From the NCBI GenBank assembly GCA_944376605.1, contig CALWDE010000006.1, positions 1-64,000 on the forward strand: a stretch of 64,000 bases of DNA. The letters run 5' to 3'. This document shows positions 16,755 through 24,691 of the stretch, piece after piece; the stretch's first letter is position 1, and the number at the start of each line of letters is the position of its first letter. The position numbers and the translations under genes were made by a program. This DNA comes from an uncultured Bacilli bacterium. Its GTDB lineage: Bacteria > Bacillota_I > Bacilli_A > RFN20 > CAG-826. The notes beneath the pieces were generated by a model that searched no databases, was not told the DNA's origin, and saw only the letters and a list, made by a program, of their open reading frames with translations.

Positions 16755-17132
16755 CTAAGAAGGATTGCTAGAAGAAGTAACAGACTCACCACTTGTAACT
16801 TCAACAGCAGGAGTTTCTTCTTCTAATAAACGTTGACGTTGGGCGCGACGGATATCTCTTTCCTTGTCCTTATCCGCTTTATTTGCGTAGTAACAGAGGA
16901 ATATTGCAGATACTAAAGCAGCAACAATCACTAATATGGTACCCGCCCAAATAAAGGGAACCCCAAAAATGCCTTCAAAATAAGCATCAGAACCAGCTAA
17001 AAAGTTTTCTGAGGCTCGAACAGGAAGAAAATCCGCAATCACACCAAGTAAAGCAAGGACTATGCCAACAAGTCCAATCACGGAAGCAACAATAATCCAG
17101 AAAATTTCAAGATGGGAGATTTTTGTCTTCAT
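16755..17132 (-). CDS. Small two-helix membrane protein, Ser/Thr-rich tail
   Basis: This 125-aa protein has two hydrophobic segments (about residues 10-34 and 57-83), a short positively charged cytoplasmic stretch (NKADKDKERDIRRAQRQR) and an acidic, serine-rich C-terminus. A strong AAAGGAG site precedes the ATG. It is 20 nt downstream of the 303-aa gene 17153-18064 and probably in the same operon. No family was recognised. Confidence 0.65.
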   Translation of the reverse strand: MKTKISHLEIFWIIVASVIGLVGIVLALLGVIADFLPVRASENFLAGSDAYFEGIFGVPFIWAGTILVIVAALVSAIFLCYYANKADKDKERDIRRAQRQRLLEEETPAVEVTSGESVTSSSNPS

Positions 17133-17152
17133 GAGATACTCCTTTTAGAAGA

Positions 17153-18064
17153 TTAGGCTTTTGGTAAACCTGTGGCAGGATCAATCTCACTTGGCTCTTC
17201 GGAAACTTGCTGTGGTTCGCTTGCTTTTTTGGCAGCTTCTTGTTGTTTATGAACATGATCCACATATTCTTTCCAAACAGGAGCAAAAGTTTCACCAAAA
17301 GCTTTTTGTGATTCCGCAACAAGTGCATTAAGAGAATCAGTAAGTTGCTGCATGATATTTTTCCAGTTGCCACCAACAGGGAAATCCCGTTTTCCAGTCA
17401 TATAGTCAAGAACACGGAGAGCATTATCTTCCACTGCTTTATAGCGATCATCTGTAACACGTCCTAAATCACGGATGCTGCGGAGATTACGCGCAACGTG
17501 AGCAATATCAGAACTAATGAAGTTCGCGGAAGGATTTGGTGCACCTTTCGACTCATTCATAGCAGCGTTGTAATCGTTGAATAAACTCATTAAACGATTG
17601 GAAAGAGTAATAAGAGCAACCGAGCGATAAAAACGTTCTTCTGCCTTATCTAATGTAATGCCTTCGTTAACATCAATATTCTTCGAACGGCAATCACGAA
17701 TAAGGGATTGAATCATAGTTTCAATGTTTTCGTGAACTGGAATTACTAAATCAAACAAAGTGACAGCTTGCGCGTCATCAACACGAAGTCCGTCGTCAGC
17801 AACTTTCACAATAGTGCTGGTATCGCTATAGATGGCGTCAATTAACTTTTGAATCATTTCCTTTAATCTTTCGCCAGCTTCACCAGAATTTTCAATGGTC
17901 CCGTGTAAAACAGTTCTTCCAGTAAATTCTGTAAGAATAATTTTCTTTTTATTCTCGTAAGCACTTGTAGAAAATTCATTTTTCTTCAAGGCATACTCCA
18001 AAGTATCGCGAATCGCACTTTTAAAGTTTACAAGATTCACAATGGCAACAGTCTCTGCATTCAT
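17153..18064 (-). CDS. Hypothetical helical cytoplasmic protein
   Basis: This 303-aa protein is mostly helical, without signal peptide or membrane segment. It has a charged, Pro- and Gln-rich tail (about residues 265-303, with KASEPQQVSEEPSEIDP). No catalytic motif is visible. A GAAGGA site supports the ATG. It sits directly upstream of a two-helix membrane protein and downstream of a HAD phosphatase in a minus-strand run. The family was not recognised and no function is proposed. Confidence 0.6.
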   Translation of the reverse strand: MNAETVAIVNLVNFKSAIRDTLEYALKKNEFSTSAYENKKKIILTEFTGRTVLHGTIENSGEAGERLKEMIQKLIDAIYSDTSTIVKVADDGLRVDDAQAVTLFDLVIPVHENIETMIQSLIRDCRSKNIDVNEGITLDKAEERFYRSVALITLSNRLMSLFNDYNAAMNESKGAPNPSANFISSDIAHVARNLRSIRDLGRVTDDRYKAVEDNALRVLDYMTGKRDFPVGGNWKNIMQQLTDSLNALVAESQKAFGETFAPVWKEYVDHVHKQQEAAKKASEPQQVSEEPSEIDPATGLPKA

Positions 18065-18093
18065 AATTTATTTTTTCCTTCTTTCTTCGACAG

Positions 18094-18960
18094 TTATTTT
18101 AACTCTTTCGTCTCCGCCGAGGGGTAGACATAAGCTTCTAAATCGGAAACGCGGGAAATAATATACCGCGCATGTTTCTGAACTGCACTACGCGCGTGTG
18201 CCATACAGAAACTTTGTTCTTTATACGCCTCAAACATCGAGATGTCATTCCCTGAATCACCAACAACAAAAATATCGTCAGGTGAAATACCATTCTTTTT
18301 GAGATAAAGATCAATTCCGTTGCTTTTACTCACCCCTGCAGCGGTCACCTCGATTGCTTGATCGCTCCAAGAAAATTCAAATTCAGGATAACGCTCCCTT
18401 AAAATTTTATTCACATTCTTCGCGATTTCTGCCGCCTTACCAAAAGCACCAAAAATCAGCATTGCTTTATACACATCGGAATTAAGAATTTCTTCATCAA
18501 AAACTTCGTTGCTCCATATTACAGGCTCGCGATAAGTTCCGTTTGTATACGTATAAATATCATAAACCGCGCGATGAAGAGCTTTTACAGATGATTTCGG
18601 AATAACCATGTTCCTGTGTCTACAAAAAAGCATTGGTATCTTAATAGGAAATTCTGCGCGGGCCTCTTTTAGCATTTTAGCAAGAGCAGCACCAGGCATC
18701 GTCTTTTCAAAAATCATCTCCCCGCCTGACATGATAAAGGCACCATTACAGCCAACAACATCCATATCGCGGCCAAGCTTTCTACCAAGCTTTTCTCCGT
18801 AAAGTTTTGTCCTGCCTGTAACAAGTAAAAACCGACCACCATCCGAAAGATAACGTTCCACAAAGGCTAAATTATCTTTGGGAATCATACTAATTCGCTT
18901 CTTTGGGTAGAAGAGGGTGCCATCTAGGTCACATGCTATGACACTTTTCATTGGTTTCAC
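18094..18960 (-). CDS. Cof-type HAD-superfamily hydrolase
   Basis: The 288-aa protein has the four HAD motifs: CDLDGTLFYPKK (motif I), LLVTGRTK (motif II Thr), the Lys in GVSKSNGIDLYLKK, and VVGDSGNDISMFEAY (motif IV). A C2 cap lies between about residues 85 and 195. It is a phosphatase of small phosphorylated metabolites; the substrate is unknown. The GTG start at 18960 is chosen because TATCAT (18967-18972) ends exactly 6 nt before it; an internal ATG at 18951 would need a long spacer to any Shine-Dalgarno. This predicts a leaderless GTG-initiated mRNA. Confidence 0.87.
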   Translation of the reverse strand: MKPMKSVIACDLDGTLFYPKKRISMIPKDNLAFVERYLSDGGRFLLVTGRTKLYGEKLGRKLGRDMDVVGCNGAFIMSGGEMIFEKTMPGAALAKMLKEARAEFPIKIPMLFCRHRNMVIPKSSVKALHRAVYDIYTYTNGTYREPVIWSNEVFDEEILNSDVYKAMLIFGAFGKAAEIAKNVNKILRERYPEFEFSWSDQAIEVTAAGVSKSNGIDLYLKKNGISPDDIFVVGDSGNDISMFEAYKEQSFCMAHARSAVQKHARYIISRVSDLEAYVYPSAETKELK

Positions 18961-18996
18961 GGCCTTATGATAACAAAATTTTGAATTAATGGGGCT

Positions 18997-19494
18997 TTAT
19001 TCCCCTTCTGCCTCTCGCTTTAGGGCAAGAATTGTTCTTGCAAGAACCTCTTCCTCTGTTTTTTGTGGTTCATAAGCAGAAATAAACTCAAGCTCCTTGT
19101 AGTTTTTTAAAAAGAAAACAAGATCAAAATAAGGAAGTGATTTCGCTAAGCCCTTGTAAGTGAAAGAGTAAGAGGAAAGAACGTTCGTTTTCGAGAAAAC
19201 TTTCTTTTCAATAATCGAGCGAGAATGAGCTCGGTATAAAGCAAGCGTTGAGCCAGTAAAAAGATAATATAAAGTAAGACGATAACCAGAAGTTGCGGCT
19301 TGTTTAAGCAAATCAATTTCTTCGTTATTAAGGGAGACAATGGTGACAAAAGACTCTTTTTTCTTTAAACCTTCTTCTAAAGAACGCAAAGAGAAATCTA
19401 GAGCAAATGAGTGACGAAAATTTCTTAAAAAAGAATGACGTCCGGAAGCCTCCCCACCAGCAATTACAATTAACTGCATGCCCTCTTTACTCAT
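18997..19494 (-). CDS. Degenerate P-loop kinase-like (zeta-toxin-like) protein
   Basis: The protein opens with IVIAGGEASGRHSFLRNF, which occupies the place of a Walker A loop (GxxxxGKS/T) but has Arg-His-Ser instead of Gly-Lys-Ser/Thr. The later segment SGYRLTLYYLFTGSTLALYR, followed by an Arg-rich helix and a Ser-Tyr-Ser-phe stretch, resembles the zeta-toxin and UDP-N-acetylglucosamine kinase layout in order. Length is 165 aa, shorter than zeta (about 250+). Without the Lys it may be inactive or an unusual kinase. It overlaps the preceding 97-aa gene by eight bases and has an AAGGAG site, so the two form one operon. Family by eye only. Confidence 0.5.
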   Translation of the reverse strand: MSKEGMQLIVIAGGEASGRHSFLRNFRHSFALDFSLRSLEEGLKKKESFVTIVSLNNEEIDLLKQAATSGYRLTLYYLFTGSTLALYRAHSRSIIEKKVFSKTNVLSSYSFTYKGLAKSLPYFDLVFFLKNYKELEFISAYEPQKTEEEVLARTILALKREAEGE

Positions 19495-19780
19495 GTTCTG
19501 TCTCCTTTAATGGGTAAAACTTTTTATACCCATTTCGATAAAGAAAAACAATTTTGTCTCCTTCACGTGTAATAACAGGTGCTCCGGCATCAAAAGCATT
19601 TTTTACTGCCTCATCAAACAAAAAGGGTTTGCCTTCACCAGTCAAAGAAACCAAATACTTTTTATAAGCATCCGATCCAGCAACACCAAGATAACGAGTA
19701 ATAAGTTTCCCGTTCTCGCGATGCATAAGGTAGTAATAGTCTCTACCATTAATTCTTTTTAAAGATAATGTTTCTTTCAT
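19487..19780 (-). CDS. Small basic protein paired with the degenerate P-loop protein
   Basis: This 97-aa protein has a beta-rich N-terminus (SLKRINGRDYYYLMHRENGK) and a mixed C-terminal part. The opening resembles small DNA-associated proteins in which a YYYLxH-x-x-x-G pattern precedes LITRYLG; I did not recognise a named family. It lies upstream of and overlaps 18997-19494, in the arrangement of a two-gene toxin-antitoxin pair, with the small gene first. An antitoxin role is speculation. Confidence 0.5.
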   Translation of the reverse strand: MKETLSLKRINGRDYYYLMHRENGKLITRYLGVAGSDAYKKYLVSLTGEGKPFLFDEAVKNAFDAGAPVITREGDKIVFLYRNGYKKFYPLKETEHE

Positions 19781-19913
19781 ATTAACTACGTTTCTTTTTT
19801 GTTGTTATGGCTAATTGTCTACACTTTTTTTGTTTTAACCAGGGTTATTATGGTTGATTTAAATGAGATTACAAGAATGAAAACACTTTCTCACTTGTAG
19901 TTAAATTATTCTA

Positions 19914-19939
19914 TAAAAAAGCCTCGGGAAACCCGAGGC
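19914..19939 (-). terminator. Terminator of hpf
   Basis: The minus strand reads GCCTCGGGT-TT-CCCGAGGC followed by a run of T. It sits 17 nt after the hpf stop. The next gene starts at 19780; the gap 19781-19913 holds nothing else that I can support. Confidence 0.9.
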
Positions 19940-19956
19940 ATAGTTGGCGCATTAAT

Positions 19957-20520
19957 TTAATAGTTGTCAGCAAGTTTGTTCTCTACTTGAATGACGCCAT
20001 AACCGCCATCAAATCTCTTATAGACAACTGAAATTTCATTATCTTCGGAATCAAGATAAATAAAGAAAGTGTGTCCCAATGCATCCATTTGATTAATTGC
20101 ATCATCTAAAGACATTGGTTCAACATAAATGCTCTTGGTACGAACAACTTCTTCTTCACCTGCTTCCTCGATTTCTTCCTCGATATTTTGTAAGGCAAGA
20201 AGTTCACCAAGGCCAAACTTACCATTATGACCGCGTGTCATTCTGGTTTTTAAGCGGCGCATTTGGTCTTCTAATTTATCTACTGCAAGATCTACGGCAG
20301 CATAGAGGTCGTTATTCCTCACTTCGGTGCGGAAATCCATTTCTTTTGTGAAGATGGTAATTTCCACCTTTGCCCCAACCTTATAAGATTGGACAACTGC
20401 GCGGCAGAGAACATCGTCATTAATTACGAAATATTTCTCCATCCGCTTCATTTTGTTTTGAATGTAAGCCGAAATGGAATCGGTTACTTCAATGTTTTTA
20501 CCGATGATGGTGTATTTCAT
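19957..20520 (-). CDS. hpf: Ribosome hibernation promoting factor, long form
   Basis: Long HPF binds the 30S decoding centre in stationary phase and drives 100S ribosome dimers. The N-terminal S30AE domain (about residues 1-105, KYTIIGKNIEVTDSI and then basic residues near MRRLKTRM) is followed by a linker and the C-terminal dimerisation domain (about 128-185, MSLDDAINQMDALGHTFFIY through KRFDGGYGVIQ). The ATG at 20520 is preferred because AGGAG lies seven nt upstream; an ATG two codons earlier would be too close. Upstream, GAGGA-GAAA-TCCTC forms a hairpin that abuts this site. It ends at a strong terminator. Confidence 0.95.
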   Translation of the reverse strand: MKYTIIGKNIEVTDSISAYIQNKMKRMEKYFVINDDVLCRAVVQSYKVGAKVEITIFTKEMDFRTEVRNNDLYAAVDLAVDKLEDQMRRLKTRMTRGHNGKFGLGELLALQNIEEEIEEAGEEEVVRTKSIYVEPMSLDDAINQMDALGHTFFIYLDSEDNEISVVYKRFDGGYGVIQVENKLADNY

Positions 20521-20534
20521 TTGCATTCTCCTAA

Positions 20535-20555
20535 GAGGATTTCTCCTCTATCTAC
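20535..20555 (-). promoter_or_regulatory. Hairpin in the hpf leader next to the ribosome-binding site
   Basis: On the minus strand AGAGGA-GAAA-TCCTCT forms a GNRA-loop hairpin immediately upstream of the TTAGGAG ribosome-binding site. TCCT of the hairpin could instead pair with AGGA of the site, so two mutually exclusive states are possible. TATAAA farther upstream is the likely -10. Confidence 0.4.
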
Positions 20556-20625
20556 ATCTTTATTTTATAGTCTCTAGGCAAAAATGAAAGTGCGACAAGG
20601 AAGCGCTTTCAAATTTTCCTTATAT

Positions 20626-21792
20626 TTAGTGATTTTTCTCTAAAAAATCTTTGATTTCTTCGACCTTATCAAGGCGTTCCCAAGGAAGAGCTAAATCAGG
20701 TCTACCAAAAGCACCATATGTGGATGTTGGACGATATTTGATTCCATTTCTTAAACCTAATTCTTGAATAATCATGCCGGGACGTGCATCAAAGAAACGC
20801 TCAATTGCCTCTAAAATAATTACGTCCGAGTAGTGGCTTGTGCCATAGGTGGAAATCCCAATCGACATAGGATCAGGTTTCCCAATCGCATAAGAGAGTT
20901 GAACCTCTAAACGGTCCGCCACTCCTGCCGCAACTAAATTTTTAGCAATATAGCGCGCATAGTAGGATCCACTACGGTCTACCTTGCTAGGATCTTTTCC
21001 AGAAAAGGATCCGCCGCCATGCCGAGATGCCCCACCATAAGTATCTACAATAAGTTTTCTTCCTGTTAAGCCAGTATCACCTGCTGGTCCACCAATCACA
21101 AATCTCCCAGTAGGATTCACAAGAACCTCAAAATCATCATTGAGATGAAAACTTCGAGCAACTGGAATCATAATTCTTTGTTGGACAAAAGAACAAAATT
21201 CATCGAAATTAATGTCAGGATCGTGTTGGCAAGACATTAACACTTTATAAAGTCTTGGGTGGAGAGGGTCATCATAGTCGATAGTAACTTGGCTCTTCAT
21301 ATCTGGTCTACTATGTGGGAATTCCCCTCTTTTACGCATGTCACTTGCAACACGAACTAGTTTTTGAGCAATCGAAATCGGAAGCGGCATATACCCTTCA
21401 GTTTCTTTGGTGGCATAACCAAACATAATGCCTTGGTCACCTGCACCCATTTCCTCAGGCAATAACCGTTCAACGCCTCTTGCAATATCTGGAGATTGTT
21501 CTTGAACGCGTACATCAATTTTTGCTGATTCCGCGCCAATACCAACTTCAGCGGAGCTATAGCCAATATCTCTTAAGACGTCACGCGTAATTTTTTCATA
21601 ATCGATGACAGCTTTTGCCGTCACCTCGCCGCCAATAAGAACATATTCTTTTGTGGCAAAAACTTCAAAAGCAGTATGAGCATCTTTATCTTGTTCTAAA
21701 ACAGCGTCAAGCAAGGCGTCCGCAATTTGATCGCAAACTTTATCAGGGTGTCCTTCTGCGACAGCTTCACTCGTTAATAAATTACTTTTCAC
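20626..21792 (-). CDS. metK: S-adenosylmethionine synthase
   Basis: MetK makes S-adenosylmethionine from methionine and ATP. The family signatures are clear: TSEAVAEGHPDKVCDQIADALLDA at the N-terminus, GAGDQGIMFGYA (about residue 110) and GGGSFSGKDPSKVDRS (about 255), plus FVIGGPAGDTGLTGRK. From the GTG at 21792, supported by AAGGAG nine bases upstream, it is 388 aa, the usual length; a longer frame to 21885 runs through the leader RNA and is not real. Expression should be controlled by the SAM-I-like aptamer and terminator in the leader. It is a single-gene unit. Confidence 0.97.
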   Translation of the reverse strand: MKSNLLTSEAVAEGHPDKVCDQIADALLDAVLEQDKDAHTAFEVFATKEYVLIGGEVTAKAVIDYEKITRDVLRDIGYSSAEVGIGAESAKIDVRVQEQSPDIARGVERLLPEEMGAGDQGIMFGYATKETEGYMPLPISIAQKLVRVASDMRKRGEFPHSRPDMKSQVTIDYDDPLHPRLYKVLMSCQHDPDINFDEFCSFVQQRIMIPVARSFHLNDDFEVLVNPTGRFVIGGPAGDTGLTGRKLIVDTYGGASRHGGGSFSGKDPSKVDRSGSYYARYIAKNLVAAGVADRLEVQLSYAIGKPDPMSIGISTYGTSHYSDVIILEAIERFFDARPGMIIQELGLRNGIKYRPTSTYGAFGRPDLALPWERLDKVEEIKDFLEKNH

Positions 21793-21808
21793 ATCTCTCT
21801 CCTTAGGT

Positions 21809-21840
21809 AAAAAATCCTCCCCGAGGAGGGAATGCCCTCC
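21809..21840 (-). terminator. Attenuator of metK: terminator with overlapping antiterminator
   Basis: On the minus strand CCTCC-TCGG-GGAGG followed by six T (21809-21828) is a Rho-independent terminator inside the metK leader. The sequence just before it, GGAGGG-CATT-CCCTCC (21825-21840), pairs with the same C-rich arm and so excludes the terminator. GGCATT in that segment can also pair with GATGCC, which is the 3' strand of the aptamer P1 helix, linking ligand binding to the choice. Confidence 0.75.
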
Positions 21841-21842
21841 AA

Positions 21843-21934
21843 GGCATCGTTCTGGCGGGGACCAGCTGAGCAGAGCACTTACCACGATGGGAGTTGCTAG
21901 TGCGGCAATTGCTCAATCCGCACTTCTTAATGCC
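21843..21934 (-). promoter_or_regulatory. SAM-I-superfamily riboswitch aptamer (variant) upstream of metK
   Basis: On the minus strand the RNA folds as a four-helix junction. P1 pairs GGCATT (21934-21929) with GATGCC (21848-21843). P2 is GTGCGG-ATTGAGCAATTG-CCGCAC. The segment TAGCAAC follows, then a short P3 (CCA-TCG-TGG), then GTAAGTGCTCTGC and P4 (CTGG-TCCCCG-CCAG), then AACGATGCC. The pieces GCAAC, TAAGT and GAA(A/C)GAT fall where S-box aptamers have GCAACC, UAAwUC and GAAAGAU. The S-box P2 kink-turn sequence is missing, so this is closer to the SAM-I/IV variant type. The gene context and attenuator support the call; I could not run a covariance model. Confidence 0.62.
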
Positions 21935-21946
21935 GAATGTGAAGGG

Positions 21947-21974
21947 ATTATATCCACTCCCTATATAAGTTAAA
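21947..21974 (-). promoter_or_regulatory. Promoter of metK
   Basis: TTTAAC (21974-21969) and TATAAT (21952-21947) are 16 nt apart on the minus strand. The predicted transcription start is about six bases before the P1 helix of the aptamer. Confidence 0.7.
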
Positions 21975-21995
21975 GAAATATCTTCTCTAACAAAG

Positions 21996-22021
21996 AAAAA
22001 ACCTCTAGCGAACTAGAGGTT
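21996..22021 (-). terminator. Terminator of the pduL-TSCPD operon
   Basis: Minus strand ACCTCTAG-TTCG-CTAGAGGT followed by T residues. It is 5 nt after the TSCPD gene stop and separates it from the metK promoter. Confidence 0.9.
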
Positions 22022-22026
22022 ATCTC

Positions 22027-22287
22027 TTATTCTAAAGAAGAAAGAAATTGAGCGAGTTGGTCAGGACAAGAAGTTACTTTTGTCCTTGACCCGCGGCAAG
22101 CTATTCCTTTTAAAAGAGAAGCTACCTCTTCTATTTTTCTTCCTTTGATAAGCTGGGCAATGCCTTGAAGATTACCATGGCAGCCCCCTATCACCTCGAG
22201 AGATTCAATTGTGTGATCATCATTAACCTTCAGAATCATTTCTCGAGAGCACACATTTTGCGGTTGAAAACGATATTCTCGCGTCAT
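22027..22287 (-). CDS. TSCPD domain-containing protein
   Basis: The 86-aa protein matches the small TSCPD family (TIGR03905-like): the signature TSCPDQLAQFL is near the C-terminus and four Cys (in NVCSREM, GGCHGN, IACRGS and SCPDQ) are placed to bind a metal or an iron-sulfur centre. The TSCPD domain is also found at the end of some ribonucleotide reductases. Free-standing forms have no assigned function. The start overlaps the pduL stop, so it is co-expressed with pduL. Confidence 0.87.
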   Translation of the reverse strand: MTREYRFQPQNVCSREMILKVNDDHTIESLEVIGGCHGNLQGIAQLIKGRKIEEVASLLKGIACRGSRTKVTSCPDQLAQFLSSLE

Positions 22288-22886
22288 TATTTCACAATTT
22301 CTCCATAAATGAGACCAGCGGCATTGGCTGCATTGCTCTCATCAGTATCAATATGCATGGCAAGAGAGAATTTGTCTGACACACGAATCACAACATCATC
22401 AAATATTGTTTTTCTTCCTTCTCCAGGAACAAGAACCTTCACAATTTCTCCATTCGAAACACCAAACTCTTCCGCATCGGCAGGAGTCATATGAATATGG
22501 CGCTTTGCAACAATGCATCCTTCTTTTAAATCAACACGAATTCCTGTTTCTGGATTCACAATAGCAATCGCAGCACTTCCAGCAGTATCTCCGCTTTCTC
22601 TAACTGGAGCAGAAACTCCTAAGGTACGTGCATCAGTTGCGGATACTTCTACTTGGTTCGCCTTTCTTACTGGCCCAAGGATTGAAACACCTTTAATTAC
22701 TCTCTCTTTTCCTGTTTTTGGATTGATTGGTCCAACCAAATCAAGTCTTGTATTACTTACAAATTGTCCAGGTTGGCTTAAAGGTTTACGAACTTCAAGT
22801 TCATAATGTTTTCCCATTAATTCGTCTAAGGTTTCTTGCGTTAAATGAATATGTCTTGCACTTGTTTCAACGAGAATCTTCTTCAT
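22287..22886 (-). CDS. pduL: Phosphate propanoyltransferase (PduL family)
   Basis: PduL enzymes interconvert acyl-CoA and acyl-phosphate using phosphate; single PduL proteins outside microcompartments commonly work on acetyl-CoA in fermentation to acetate. The 199-aa protein has the two PTAC repeats with paired His motifs: SARHIHLTQETLDELMG near the N-terminus and AKRHIHMTPADAEEFGV at about residue 126, which bind zinc in the family. The ATG has a GGGAG site. No acetate kinase, alcohol dehydrogenase or microcompartment shell gene is in the window. The TSCPD gene follows with a one-base overlap. Confidence 0.92.
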   Translation of the reverse strand: MKKILVETSARHIHLTQETLDELMGKHYELEVRKPLSQPGQFVSNTRLDLVGPINPKTGKERVIKGVSILGPVRKANQVEVSATDARTLGVSAPVRESGDTAGSAAIAIVNPETGIRVDLKEGCIVAKRHIHMTPADAEEFGVSNGEIVKVLVPGEGRKTIFDDVVIRVSDKFSLAMHIDTDESNAANAAGLIYGEIVK

Positions 22887-23007
22887 TTTTTATCTCCCAT
22901 CTTTCACAACTTTGTATTATACCGCTTTCTTCTTAAAGAAAGTGTAAGAGAAGGTTTACAAGCGTAAAAACAAGTCTCAAACTAGGCGGAGAGGGGAGGG
23001 AGAAAAG

Positions 23008-24516
23008 ATGGAAAAGGAAGAATTAGAAAAAGAAGAGCGTCCTGAAAATGATGAAGAAAACGCCTATTTAGAAGAAGGCGTTCACGTGACGTTAGTCACT
23101 GCGGAAGAGTTAGAAAACGCGATACGTTCTAAGGACAAAAAATACTTAGAAGAAATGACTGAAAAGGTTTCAGACGTTGATATAGCTGAGGCAATTGATA
23201 AGTTAGATCCTAGTTTAACCATTCAGTTATTCCGCTTGCTTAAAAACGAGGACGCGGCCACTCTTTTTGATGACCTCTCACAAGATGCACAAGAAGCTCT
23301 TATTAAAGCGATGACTGGCAACGAACTGGCAATCATTTTAAAAGAGCAATCTGCAGACGATGTAGCTGACGCCTTAGACGGTATGCCTGCTAATTTAGTC
23401 AAGAAAGCACTTACTGCTGCTCCAGTTGATATGCGAAACGACGTCAATCGTCTACTTGGTTATAAAGATGACACCGCTGGCGCGTTAATGACAACTGAAT
23501 ATTTAGAGTTCCGGGGTGACGTGTTAGTAAGTGACTGTATTAAAACAATTCGAGAAAAAGGAAAACACGCAGAAACTGTCTATACCTTATTTATTCGTGA
23601 TAACAAAAGAAAGTTTATTGGCACAGTCGACCTTGATGACCTTATCTTTGCCGATCCAAGTGCAAAGTTAGAAGACATCATGAACCGCGATGCCCCAAGC
23701 TGCACCACCGATACAGACCAAGAAGATGTTGGTAATTTATTCCGCCGCTATAAACTCAACGCTATGGCTGTGGTTAACCAAGACGGATGTCTTATCGGTA
23801 TTGTCACTGGAGACGACGCTGTTGACGTCATGACAGAAGAATCTAGTGAAGATATCGAGCACATGAATCAAGTTGCTCACTTGGAGGACAGTTACCTTGA
23901 AACGCATCCCTGGAAGATGGCAAGAAAGTGCACTCCATGGATTATCATGCTCTTGATTCTAGGTACATTCTCTTCAATGGTTCTTTCTGGTTTCCAAAAC
24001 TCCATAGCAGTTTTGCCTGTCTTAGCAGCCTTTGTCCCAGTTATTACCGATACAGGAGGCAACGCTGGCGGACAAACAATCGCGCTTATGATTCGCGGTC
24101 TTGCTTTAAAAGAATTTCGGCCACGTGATTATCTAAAGCTTATTTGGCAAGAGTTAAGAAGCGCTATTATCATTGCTGCTGTTGTTGCGGTATTTGGTTT
24201 TATTTGGTTCAGCATAGAACAGTATTTTGGAATCGTTTATGTTGACCCAGAAACACAAGCAAGCATTTGGAACGGCTTATGCTGGACGTGGGAGTTTGCA
24301 GATAATGCTTTCCGCGTATCTGGAGTTTTATCCTTAACCTTATTTATCGTCATCATTTTAAGTAAACTAATTGCGGTAACCTTAACGATGATACCAGCCG
24401 CTTTGAAAAAAGATCCTGCCATTGTAGGACAACCTCTTCTTACAACAATTATTGATATTACTGGACTGCTTGTTTACTTTGGTATTGCAGAAGCTCTCAT
24501 CCTTGCCTTTCTTTAA
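23008..24516 (+). CDS. mgtE: Magnesium transporter MgtE
   Basis: MgtE is a Mg2+-gated channel. The 502-aa protein has the MgtE N-terminal domain (about residues 35-155, with LFDDLSQDAQEALIKAM), a pair of CBS domains (about 155-280), the linker helix and five C-terminal membrane helices (about 308-502). The pore region contains PVITDTGGNAGGQT, whose Asp and the small residues line the ion path. A GGAGGGAG site precedes the ATG. The 120-nt upstream gap is too short for an M-box riboswitch. It is a single-gene unit. Confidence 0.97.
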   Translation: MEKEELEKEERPENDEENAYLEEGVHVTLVTAEELENAIRSKDKKYLEEMTEKVSDVDIAEAIDKLDPSLTIQLFRLLKNEDAATLFDDLSQDAQEALIKAMTGNELAIILKEQSADDVADALDGMPANLVKKALTAAPVDMRNDVNRLLGYKDDTAGALMTTEYLEFRGDVLVSDCIKTIREKGKHAETVYTLFIRDNKRKFIGTVDLDDLIFADPSAKLEDIMNRDAPSCTTDTDQEDVGNLFRRYKLNAMAVVNQDGCLIGIVTGDDAVDVMTEESSEDIEHMNQVAHLEDSYLETHPWKMARKCTPWIIMLLILGTFSSMVLSGFQNSIAVLPVLAAFVPVITDTGGNAGGQTIALMIRGLALKEFRPRDYLKLIWQELRSAIIIAAVVAVFGFIWFSIEQYFGIVYVDPETQASIWNGLCWTWEFADNAFRVSGVLSLTLFIVIILSKLIAVTLTMIPAALKKDPAIVGQPLLTTIIDITGLLVYFGIAEALILAFL

Positions 24517-24652
24517 TAATTAGAAAAAAGAGAGGGCTTTTGCAGCGTTTCTAAAATATCAAGCAAAAAACGGTTAGCAAGTGACCTTAAGATCAATTGC
24601 GCAAATCTCTTCTTAAAAAGAAGAAAGGTGCTTCGAATAAAGAAGAAAAACA

Positions 24653-24681
24653 TTGCACGAACCGTCTTAAAGTCCTAATAT
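24653..24681 (+). promoter_or_regulatory. Promoter of tRNA-Leu(GAG)
   Basis: TTGCAC (24653-24658) and TAATAT (24676-24681) are 17 nt apart. The tRNA starts 11 nt after the -10. Confidence 0.7.
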
Positions 24682-24691
24682 GGCAACCGCC

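Noticed and set aside
21793-21885. Longer N-terminus for metK
   Set aside because: The extra codons are the attenuator RNA; a GTG with AAGGAG upstream gives the normal family start.
21843-21934. SMK-box (SAM-III) riboswitch in the metK leader
   Set aside because: A GCCAGA...GATGCC match looked similar, but SAM-III needs pairing to the ribosome-binding site, and here a terminator follows and the four-helix layout fits the SAM-I clan better.
22887-23007. M-box riboswitch before mgtE
   Set aside because: The gap is only 121 nt, shorter than an M-box aptamer plus expression platform, and shows no such structure.
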